The notes under the pieces are model-generated. The model did no database searches, was not told where the DNA came from, and was given only the letters and a program-made list of their open reading frames with translations. A stretch of DNA of 34,061 nt, taken from assembly GCA_009838515.1 (NCBI GenBank), contig VXRL01000080.1, positions 1 through 34,061 of the forward strand. The letters are read 5' to 3'. Both the position numbers and the translations under genes were made by a program. Source of the stretch: Terriglobia bacterium. GTDB lineage: Bacteria > Acidobacteriota > Terriglobia > Bryobacterales > UBA6623. Below are positions 16,277 through 22,872 of the stretch, piece by piece. Every line of letters starts with the position of its first letter. Within the stretch, counting starts at the first letter, position 1.

Positions 16277-16740
16277 CGGCTCGGATCAAGCGGAAAACTA
16301 GCCCTTGCTCGTCTTTGGGGGAGTATAGCCGCTCCAGGCCTCTGCGCGCAACTGGATTCGAGGGGTGCGGAGGCTCGAACGTCCCGCCGGCGGGCGCGTT
16401 CAGGCCCGCATCAGCGCACTCTCAGTCCGCGAGCGCCCTCGGGGCGGAGAGGGGGGCTAGCTGTCACCGCCAAGCTGCGAACCGCTTCAGGCAACCCCGG
16501 CCGCTTCGGGCCTCGGAGTGCCGATATGCGATCTCGCCTACGGCTCAGCCTAGACTGAAAGCGGTCCTGGCGGTCCCGGCCACTGGTCGTTGGCCGCCAT
16601 CACTATGGCAAGGCAGGCGACCGCTATCGGGCCGGTTTGCACTGAGCACTGCCCGGTCCCACGGCGAAATTGATTCTGGTAATTTTGCCCCCGTCTGGCA
16701 TCCAAGTTTGAGCCCGTATCTAGAGGTGCCAAATCAATCC
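16277..16740. other. Long intergenic stretch without a convincing gene
   Basis: This is most of the largest gap in the window. One frame is open on the plus strand at 16315-16779, but its product is low in hydrophobic structure and rich in Ser, Arg and Pro, with no usable ribosome site. A 12-base palindrome (CCCGCCGGCGGG, near 16382) is the only symmetric element noticed. Base composition turns visibly AT-richer after about 16670. No tRNA or known small RNA was recognised. Confidence 0.3.
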
Positions 16741-16770
16741 TTGACAAGCCACTGGACTTCCTGTTATTTG
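16741..16770 (+). promoter_or_regulatory. Promoter for the small basic protein gene
   Basis: A perfect TTGACA at 16741-16746 is followed after 18 bases by an extended -10, TG-T-TATTTG (hexamer 16765-16770). The predicted start is near 16778, giving a long leader of roughly 128 bases before the ATG at 16906. Confidence 0.5.
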
Positions 16771-16827
16771 TGGGATTAGCACATGTCTGAGGGTCTACTT
16801 GGCCCGACGTTATTGACGCACAGCTAC

Positions 16828-16880
16828 CCAATCCAAGGATTCCATTGATCAAGTCGATCTGAGTGATTGGATGGATTCCA
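16828..16880 (+). repeat. Repeat-rich leader upstream of the small basic protein gene
   Basis: The octamer GGATTCCA occurs at 16837-16844 and again at 16873-16880, 36 bases apart. Directly after the first copy is the palindrome TTGATCAA (16845-16852). CCAATC (16828-16833) can pair with GATTGG (16865-16870), and AATCCA with TGGATT. The layout could be paired protein-binding sites or a folded leader. Confidence 0.4.
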
Positions 16881-16905
16881 CTCTAGAAGGAGCAACAATC
16901 TCGCA

Positions 16906-17154
16906 ATGGAAATCAACGAAATCCTCAATGAGTTGAAGGCCGAGCTGGACCAAAACAGCATGGCCATCGCTGCTCTGAGCGGCCTGCCTCTCAGTCGCGA
17001 GACCAAGAAGGTTCTCGATTATTTGGAAAGCAATCGAGCATTGGTCGAAGACGCGGTCGTCGCCCTCGCGAACCTTGAGCGCAGCCGTGGCAAGCGTCGC
17101 GGCCGCCGTCCCGCTTGGATCGAGGAAGTCATGGGATCCAGAGGCGCCAGTTAG
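16906..17154 (+). CDS. Small basic coiled-coil protein with AT-hook-like tail, unknown function
   Basis: I do not recognise this 82-residue protein. Residues 1-22 (EINEILNELKAELDQ) and 32-60 read as charged helices, probably coiled coil, with heptad-like Leu, Ile and Val. A basic stretch RGKRRGRRPAW at 61-71 resembles an AT-hook (RGRP core), which would suit minor-groove DNA binding or dimeric nucleoid association. The start is set at the ATG at 16906. AAGGAG (16887-16892) lies 13 bases away, rather far. An earlier ATG in frame (16867) would add 13 residues but lies inside the repeats. It has its own promoter and converges on the NamZ-fusion gene. Codon use looks less GC-biased at the start than in the neighbours. 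Confidence 0.65.
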   Translation: MEINEILNELKAELDQNSMAIAALSGLPLSRETKKVLDYLESNRALVEDAVVALANLERSRGKRRGRRPAWIEEVMGSRGAS

Positions 17155-17187
17155 GACCTAACCCACGCGGCCTTGGGCTTTTGGGTT

Positions 17188-17200
17188 CCGCCGTTGGCGG
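17188..17200. terminator. Small hairpin between convergent genes
   Basis: CCGCC (17188-17192), GTT, GGCGG (17196-17200) lies in the 72-base gap between the small basic protein gene and the NamZ-fusion gene. ACCCA (17161) and TGGGT (17182) could form a weaker stem beside it. No T-tract follows, so the terminator role is a guess. Confidence 0.3.
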
Positions 17201-17226
17201 TGCGCGGGCTTTGCCGACAGGCGGGC

Positions 17227-19572
17227 TTAGTATAGGAGAAACGCTCGCCGCCTTGTCCGAAAGTCGCTGATTGATTGGTCAATGCGGCTCCAAATGGCTG
17301 CTGTGTCTTGGCCGTTATTTAGGGCCTCTACGGTCTCCAAATTGCCGACCAAATTCTTGGCCGGTTCAAAGTCTACTTTGTTGGCGCGAGCCTCGGCCAG
17401 CGCGCTGGCTATCACCAATCCTAGGCGCGTTGGCTGCAGGACGTTCCTATCTGTGATCGAAAACTGTACACCATCAATTGCCTTACCGCCGAAGACCGAA
17501 GCGGCGGGCTTCTGTTGACGGGCATACACCCTTATGCCCGGCAAAGAGGCTTGGCGGATGGCGTCTGCCAGTGCCACGCCGTCAATCCAGTCCGCGCCGA
17601 CGAACTGGAAAGGAGTGTCGGTTCCCCGGCCTACAGAGTAGTTCGGCAACTGCTCTAGCATGGCGATGCCGGGATACAAGATGGCCTGATCCAGTGTCCT
17701 GATGTTCGGCGAAGGGTTGACCCACGGCAGGCCGGTTTCGTCAAACCACAGGCTGCGCTCCCAGCCCTGCATCCGGACAACTTCGAGCTTGGCCCCGATT
17801 TTCCTCTCCGCGTCGAACATTCCGGCCAGCTCTCCCACCGTCATGCCGTGGCGCACCGGGATGTTGTGGTAGGCCACGAAAGACTCCAAATCGTCATCCC
17901 TTAGCGGTCCCTCGACGTCCGTTCCGTTGATTGGGTTGGGGCGGTCCAACACGTAGAATTCGATGCCCGCTTCGGCCGCGGCCTCCAAGGCGTATCCAAG
18001 TGTCGTGATGTAGGTGTAGAAGCGCGCGCCGATGTCTTGGATATCGAACACGAGCGCGTCGAGGCCCCGCAACTGTTCCGTCGTTGGCCGCTTGAGGTTG
18101 CTGCGATAGAGGCTGTGGACAGCGACTCCACTGCGCTGGTCGACGCCGTCGGAGATGTCCGGCTGGTCCAATTCTCCGCCCAGTCCGTGCTCGGGTGCGA
18201 AGATCGATTCGAGGCTGACATGTGGTGCCGCGGCCAGCAGGTCGATGTTGCGTCGGCGCAGGCGATCGATTCCCGTCTGGTTTGTCAAGAGCCCGATTTT
18301 CTTGCCGCTCAAGCGTGCGAAGCCCTCGGATACAAGCACGTCCAGCCCCGTCCTTACGGGCGAAAAAACAGCTCTGTCGCGAGTGTGGTCGGCTCGCGCC
18401 GATAGGTCGATGCCGCGCACGTTCAGGTTCGCCGCGACGATGGTTGCGACTAGGCTGCGCAGTCTGACCACGGATGTCTTGTCGGCCGGATGGACACGAT
18501 TCGTCATCAACACGACAAACGAATGACTGACCGGGTCGATCCACAGCGACGGCCCCGTATAGCCGGTATGTCCGAATGATGCCGTGCTGAACAGGTCCCC
18601 GCGCGGAGAGGAATAGCGTGTATCAATATCCCACCCGATTCCGCGGGCGACCTTGCCGTCAGGGCTCTGCGAGGTGCGCATGCGCAACACGCTCAACGGA
18701 CTCAAGATCCGCGTCCCGTCAACTTCCCCGCCGTTCAGCATCATGCGCGCAAAGGTGGCGACATCTTTGGCGGTGGAGAAGACCCCGGCCTGTCCCGATA
18801 CGCCCGCCATCCTGCGTGTCGTAGGATCGTGAACAATCCCCCGCAGGAAGCTGCCGTCCGCCAGCTGCACGGTCGGCGCGATGCGCGAGCGCAGTTCGAC
18901 CGGAGGGCGGAAAGAGGTATCGTCCATTCCGAGCGGCTCGAAGATGCGTTCTTCCGCGAATTCGTCCAGAGTTGTTCCGCTGATTCTGCGGACGATTTCC
19001 GCCAGGAGAATATAGTTCACATCGCTGTAGACGAACTTGGTGTCGGGCGCGATCGTCGGCCGCTCCTGCAGCGCGAGATTGACGCCCGCTTGATAGCCTC
19101 GCCAGGCGGATTCGAGTGGGAGCGTGGGGCGCAGGCCCGAGAAATGGGTGAGCAACTGTAGCACCGTGATGCGCGTGCGGCCTTGAAAATCAGGCAGATA
19201 TACCTGGATGTTGTCATTGAGACGGACTTTGCCCTCTTCCGCCAGCATCATGATCGCCGGGGCCGTGACCATCACCTTGGAGAGGGATGCGCAATCGAAG
19301 ATGGTGTCGAGCTCCATCGGCTCGCGCCGCGGCGCGACGCTCTTGGCCCCGTAGCTGGCAAAGTGCAGAAGCTGCCCGCGGGACTCAATCCACGCCACTG
19401 CCCCGGGAGTAATGCCGTCCTCAATCGCTTGGTTGATCGCCGTGTCTAAGGGCTGCGAGCCGTCCCATTCCGCCGGCGCGGCGGTCGGCAATTGCGTAAG
19501 CGCGCCCGCTGACGCGAGGGCGAGGACTGCGAGCGAGGCGCCGCGAAGTCCGGAGCGGGTCGAGGTCTGCAC
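17227..19572 (-). CDS. Beta-lactamase-fold hydrolase fused to NamZ-type (DUF1343) muramidase
   Basis: The 781-residue product has a signal peptide (about 1-33) and two domains. Residues 45-385 are a class C beta-lactamase/esterase fold. The nucleophile motif SLSK has Ser96 and Lys99, a YSD motif begins at Tyr182, and HTG at 335-337 replaces KTG. Residues 410-781 match DUF1343, with GLLTNQTG (427-434), IFAPEHGLGGE (457-467), FDIQDIGARFYTY (509-521) and VLDRPNPINGT (541-551). In Bacillus subtilis the separate proteins AmiE (beta-lactamase fold, N-acetylmuramyl-L-alanine amidase) and NamZ (exo-N-acetylmuramidase) do sequential peptidoglycan breakdown. One chain holding both suggests coupled removal of peptide and MurNAc in the periplasm. 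The start is GTG at 19572, the first codon giving a signal peptide. Family calls are secure; activity is inferred. Confidence 0.9.
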   Translation of the reverse strand: MQTSTRSGLRGASLAVLALASAGALTQLPTAAPAEWDGSQPLDTAINQAIEDGITPGAVAWIESRGQLLHFASYGAKSVAPRREPMELDTIFDCASLSKVMVTAPAIMMLAEEGKVRLNDNIQVYLPDFQGRTRITVLQLLTHFSGLRPTLPLESAWRGYQAGVNLALQERPTIAPDTKFVYSDVNYILLAEIVRRISGTTLDEFAEERIFEPLGMDDTSFRPPVELRSRIAPTVQLADGSFLRGIVHDPTTRRMAGVSGQAGVFSTAKDVATFARMMLNGGEVDGTRILSPLSVLRMRTSQSPDGKVARGIGWDIDTRYSSPRGDLFSTASFGHTGYTGPSLWIDPVSHSFVVLMTNRVHPADKTSVVRLRSLVATIVAANLNVRGIDLSARADHTRDRAVFSPVRTGLDVLVSEGFARLSGKKIGLLTNQTGIDRLRRRNIDLLAAAPHVSLESIFAPEHGLGGELDQPDISDGVDQRSGVAVHSLYRSNLKRPTTEQLRGLDALVFDIQDIGARFYTYITTLGYALEAAAEAGIEFYVLDRPNPINGTDVEGPLRDDDLESFVAYHNIPVRHGMTVGELAGMFDAERKIGAKLEVVRMQGWERSLWFDETGLPWVNPSPNIRTLDQAILYPGIAMLEQLPNYSVGRGTDTPFQFVGADWIDGVALADAIRQASLPGIRVYARQQKPAASVFGGKAIDGVQFSITDRNVLQPTRLGLVIASALAEARANKVDFEPAKNLVGNLETVEALNNGQDTAAIWSRIDQSISDFRTRRRAFLLY

Positions 19573-19891
19573 AGGCTCATCGTATCAAGCAAGGGCAACC
19601 CGGAATCGGTTGGGAGCCGAGGCACGAAACGACTGCCGCACCTACGCGGTCAAGGGCATCCCAATCGCCGCGGCGGCGTCGAAGGTGGGCTGAGCTTTCC
19701 CGTTCCGACTTGCGCCGGCATCGTGGCCCGGCGGCGCGCTGCGCGGGCGAAATCGATCCTTCGGGAGGCCTTGGGCGGGTCGAATTGCGGGCGTGTCATA
19801 CTAGTGGCTCTAAACGGTGCGCGGGCGCCGCACTGGCTCTTGATTCACCCTGGTCTTCGCGTCCCGCTGGTCGGGGCTTGCGCTTTGTCCC
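19573..19891. other. Divergent intergenic region between the NamZ fusion and serS
   Basis: No gene is visible in these 319 bases. The only control signal noted is a possible serS promoter at 19794-19802. A short GTGCG/CGCAC inverted repeat lies in the putative serS leader near 19820. No T-box-like element was recognised. Confidence 0.3.
19794..19802 (+). promoter_or_regulatory. Possible extended -10 promoter of serS
   Basis: TG-T-CATACT (hexamer 19797-19802) fits an extended -10 with four of six bases. A TTGGGC lies 20 bases upstream, too far for a normal -35. The leader would be about 83 bases. Confidence 0.3.
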
Positions 19892-21184
19892 ATGCTTGAT
19901 CGCGCCTACCTGCGGGAAGACTTTGACCAAGCCAAGGCCCGCTTGGCAGATCGAGTCGACTCAGGCGTGCTTGAACAGTTCGCCGAGACCGACGCCAGAC
20001 GGCGCGCCGCGGTCACCGAGATGCAAGCGTTGCAGGGGCAGCGCAACGAACTCAGCGCCAGCGTGGCCAGGGCAAAGCGCGCCGGCGAGGATGCCTCCGC
20101 AATGGTCGCGCAGTCTCGCGAAGTGCATGTGCAGATCGGCCAGTGCGAGGCCTCGGTACACGAGCTGGACGAGGCAATGAACTCGCTCTTGAGCCAGATT
20201 CCCAATGTTCCCCACGAGAGCGTGCCGGCGGGAGCGGACGAGTCCGCCAACCGCGAGGTCAGCCGCTGGGGCGAGCCCGGCCAGTTCGCGTTCCAGCCGA
20301 AGCCACATTGGGATCTCGGCGTGCAGCTCGGGATCGTGGATTTTGAGCGGGCGGCCAAACTGGTCGGCTCGCGCTTCGCAGTGTATTGCGACGCTGGAGC
20401 CAAGCTCGAGCGCGCCCTGATGAACTTCATGCTCGACGTGCATACTGGCGAGCATGGCTATCGCGAGATCTTGCCGCCCTTCATCGCGAATTCTCGCGCC
20501 CTGTTCGGCACTGGCCAGCTGCCAAAGTTCTCGCACGACCTGTTCAAGCTCGAGCGCACTGACTACTGGCTGGTGCCTACGGCCGAAGTGCCCCTGACGA
20601 ACCTGTACGCCGGCGAGACGCTTGCCCATGAGGACCTGCCGATTTCGCTCACCGCGTTCACGCCGTGCTTTCGAAGCGAGGCGGGTTCCTATGGCCGGGA
20701 TGTGCGCGGCGTTATCCGCCAGCACCAGTTCCAGAAGGTCGAACTGGTCAAGTTTGCCAGCCCGGAAACCAGCTACAGCGAACTCGAGCGCCTGACCGCG
20801 GATGCCGAAGACATCTTGCAGCGCCTAGGATTGCCGTATCGCAAAGTCTTGCTTTCGAGCGGGGACATGGGCTTCAGCGCGGCCAAGACCTACGATCTGG
20901 AAGTCTGGCTGCCGGGGCTCGGCGAGTACAAGGAAATCTCGTCCTGCAGCAACTTCGAGGCATTCCAAGCCCGTCGCGCGCGAATCCGCTTCAGGAGCGC
21001 GGAGGGCGGTCGCAGGAAGCCCGAGTTTGCGCATACGATCAACGGAAGCGGCCTAGCCATCGGGCGAACTTGGCTGGCAATCCTGGAGAACTACCAGCAG
21101 GCTGATGGCAGCGTGGTCATACCCGAAGCGCTGCACAGCTACTTGGGCGCCGAGCGCATCGGCCCGAGCGGCGAGCTGAGCTGA
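19892..21184 (+). CDS. serS: Seryl-tRNA synthetase
   Basis: SerS charges tRNA-Ser with serine. The 430-residue product has the N-terminal antiparallel coiled-coil arm (about 28-100) that grips the long variable arm of tRNA-Ser. The class II core follows, with PTAEVPLTN at 229-237. Motif 2 is at about 257-284 ([15 protein letters not shown], then HQFQKVEL), and [13 protein letters not shown] is at 350-362. Motif 3 is at about 384-399 ([16 protein letters not shown]). The length is normal. The ATG at 19892 gives the standard [12 protein letters not shown] opening but has no Shine-Dalgarno, so it may start on a short structured leader. It ends in a symmetric element shared with the convergent glycosyltransferase gene. 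Very secure. Confidence 0.97.
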   Translation: MLDRAYLREDFDQAKARLADRVDSGVLEQFAETDARRRAAVTEMQALQGQRNELSASVARAKRAGEDASAMVAQSREVHVQIGQCEASVHELDEAMNSLLSQIPNVPHESVPAGADESANREVSRWGEPGQFAFQPKPHWDLGVQLGIVDFERAAKLVGSRFAVYCDAGAKLERALMNFMLDVHTGEHGYREILPPFIANSRALFGTGQLPKFSHDLFKLERTDYWLVPTAEVPLTNLYAGETLAHEDLPISLTAFTPCFRSEAGSYGRDVRGVIRQHQFQKVELVKFASPETSYSELERLTADAEDILQRLGLPYRKVLLSSGDMGFSAAKTYDLEVWLPGLGEYKEISSCSNFEAFQARRARIRFRSAEGGRRKPEFAHTINGSGLAIGRTWLAILENYQQADGSVVIPEALHSYLGAERIGPSGELS

Positions 21185-21197
21185 CGCGGCGCGTCAG
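21181..21197. terminator. Inverted repeat containing both stop codons of serS and the GT2 gene
   Basis: CTGACGCG (21181-21188), a single G, then CGCGTCAG (21190-21197) are exact complements. The serS TGA (21182-21184) and the opposite-strand TGA of the glycosyltransferase gene (21196-21194) sit at mirrored places. It could act as a compact two-way stop, though the loop is too small for a full-length stem and no T-tract is present. Confidence 0.4.
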
Positions 21198-21931
21198 GAG
21201 TAGACCCCCCTCAGGTCGTTCCATCTGACTCTCCAGACGTCGGCGAAGGCTGCCAGCCCGTCGCAGAGCCCAACGGAAGAGTCAGGCTGATTGTTCCAGC
21301 GCACTGGGACTTCGGCGATTGAGAAGCCGAGCTTGTGTGCGATGTAGAGCTGCTCCACGTCGAAGCCGAAACGTTCGATCCGCTGCTTGGCCGCGATTCG
21401 TTGCGCGGCCTGTCGTAGGAATAGCTTGAAGCCGCACTGCGTGTCCGCGACGCGCAGTCCCGTTACCAGTCTCACGTTGAGGTTGAACAGGCGGCCCACG
21501 CACTCGCGGTACTTGGGCTGATGGATCCCGATCAGCGATCGGTCCAACGCCCGCGAGCCGATCGCGACCGCATGGCCGCCGGCTCTTGCGGCGTCGACGA
21601 GCTTTTCCACTTCCGCGATCGGTGCGGACTCGTCGGCGTCGCAAGACAGCACCCATTCGTGGCTCGCCTCGCGCATGCCGCGGCGCACGCTGTAACCCTT
21701 GCCGCGGTTGGCATCATTGCGAAACACGCGCAGCGCGACACCGCTGGCCGCCAGCGTCGGCTGCTCCGAGCGCGCGGCCTGCGACGTGCCGTCGCTGGAC
21801 CCGTCGTCGACCACGATCACCTCCGATTCGTCGAAAGGAGAGCCCCGCAGATAGCGCGACACGTTTTGCAGCGTCGTCGGCAGGCGACGCGCTTCGTTGA
21901 AGGACGGGATCACGAGGCTGAGGGACGGCAC
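21194..21931 (-). CDS. Family 2 glycosyltransferase (dolichyl-phosphate glucosyltransferase-like)
   Basis: The 245-residue product has a GT-A fold pattern. LSLVIPSFNEARRLPTTL opens it, followed by VDDGSSDGT (41-49), NRGKGYSVRRGM (75-86) and the metal site DAD at 98-100. DTQCGFKLF follows, with a FGFDVEQLYIAHKLG stretch near the end. These are the marks of the ALG5/DPM1-like branch, which transfers glucose or mannose from a nucleotide sugar to a polyprenyl phosphate at the membrane. No membrane helix is obvious, so it is probably a peripheral protein. The start is GTG at 21931, six bases after the stop of the sulfotransferase-like gene, so the two are one operon. The family is secure, the sugar is unknown. 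Confidence 0.9.
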   Translation of the reverse strand: MPSLSLVIPSFNEARRLPTTLQNVSRYLRGSPFDESEVIVVDDGSSDGTSQAARSEQPTLAASGVALRVFRNDANRGKGYSVRRGMREASHEWVLSCDADESAPIAEVEKLVDAARAGGHAVAIGSRALDRSLIGIHQPKYRECVGRLFNLNVRLVTGLRVADTQCGFKLFLRQAAQRIAAKQRIERFGFDVEQLYIAHKLGFSIAEVPVRWNNQPDSSVGLCDGLAAFADVWRVRWNDLRGVYS

Positions 21932-21937
21932 GAAGTG

Positions 21938-22666
21938 TCAGGCCCGAAGGGCTCTCTCTTGCAGCTTGGCATAGTACGGACGGCACTCCTCCAACAGCGG
22001 CCGGAGCTCGACCGGAAATGGTCCGGGCTTGGGCCTGTAGGGGCGGAACCCGGTGCTTTGGTGAGCGCTGCTGTACCATTCCGACGCCCATGCGCCATCG
22101 AATTCCTTGGGCCCGTCCGGCCAACGCAACATCGCCTCGTCGAACGGTATTTCGAGGTACGCGCAGAGCGCCGCCAGAGCGCCTGGCGGGTCGGTCAGCA
22201 GGTCGCGGGCATCCAGCACTGCGGGATGCTGGCCCCAATCCTCCAGCATTTCGATGAGTTCGCACTGCCGTGCGAAGCCCGCGTCGCGCATGCGCGGCTG
22301 CCCAATGCGCAACAGCAGCGAAGGCAGGACCTGCTCCGGGTCTCGCGTGAGGAACACGTTGCGCGTGCTCCGCATGAAGTCCAGGTCCAGCTCGACCAAG
22401 TGGTGAGCCATCTGTTTGAAGAACACCACGGGGCTGGCCCACGGTCCAAGGATCGACTCGCGGGCCACGCGATCGCCATCGGAGTCCTGGGCGGCTAGGC
22501 AGGCGTCGCGCAAAGGATGCTGCGCACCGCTGACGCGCAGGAAGTGAGCGTACAAGGGCTCGTCGACGACTGTGGTGTCGCTGCGCTGGGAAAACGAGTA
22601 CATCAGGGCCGTGGACACGTTGCGCGGTCCCGACCATAGACAGATCCGATTCGTCGAGTGAGTCAT
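21938..22666 (-). CDS. Sulfotransferase-like protein
   Basis: Sulfotransferases move sulfate from PAPS to a hydroxyl or amine. From the ATG at 22666 the product is 242 residues. WSGPRNVSTAL at 11-21 matches the phosphosulfate loop, with Arg15 and Ser18/Thr19. VVDEPLYAHFL follows. The 3'-phosphate site is seen as TRDPEQVLPS with Arg108 and Ser116. It resembles a branch whose relatives are sometimes found next to, or mislabelled as, branched-chain aminotransferases. The frame is open back to 22852, but that part is Arg-rich non-coding DNA. Being paired with a GT2 glycosyltransferase suggests sulfation of a cell-surface or lipid-linked sugar. That link is inferred from position. Confidence 0.75.
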   Translation of the reverse strand: MTHSTNRICLWSGPRNVSTALMYSFSQRSDTTVVDEPLYAHFLRVSGAQHPLRDACLAAQDSDGDRVARESILGPWASPVVFFKQMAHHLVELDLDFMRSTRNVFLTRDPEQVLPSLLLRIGQPRMRDAGFARQCELIEMLEDWGQHPAVLDARDLLTDPPGALAALCAYLEIPFDEAMLRWPDGPKEFDGAWASEWYSSAHQSTGFRPYRPKPGPFPVELRPLLEECRPYYAKLQERALRA

Positions 22667-22774
22667 GAGAGGAGCATTCGCCGCCGAAACCGACCGGTCT
22701 CGTCGATGCCGGCCGCTGGCGCGCGCGTGCCGAAAAACTGAGGGCAGAGCTTGCCGTCGGCTCGCCGTCCATTT

Positions 22775-22790
22775 TGGCACGGGCCTCGCC
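22775..22790 (+). promoter_or_regulatory. Sigma54-like promoter upstream of the NHLRC2-like gene
   Basis: TGGCACG (22775-22781), four bases, then TCGCC (22786-22790) fits the -24/-12 pattern TGGCACG-N4-TTGC with one mismatch in the -12 element. The predicted start near 22801 leaves a leader of about 72 bases. No enhancer-binding site was identified. Confidence 0.35.
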
Positions 22791-22872
22791 AGACGGGCGC
22801 GCGCCGTGTGAAGCCGAGCCGGTCCGACGCCTCCCGAGCAACCGTGCCTCAATGCTCTGCCATGATGGTCCC

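Noticed and set aside
16315..16779. Plus-strand frame of 154 codons in the long gap
   Set aside because: No ribosome site, no hydrophobic core pattern, and it runs through the promoter of the next gene.
21521..22498. Open frame of 325 codons opposite the GT2 and sulfotransferase genes
   Set aside because: It spans two clear opposite-strand genes, has an Arg/His/Gln-rich composition and no recognisable motif.
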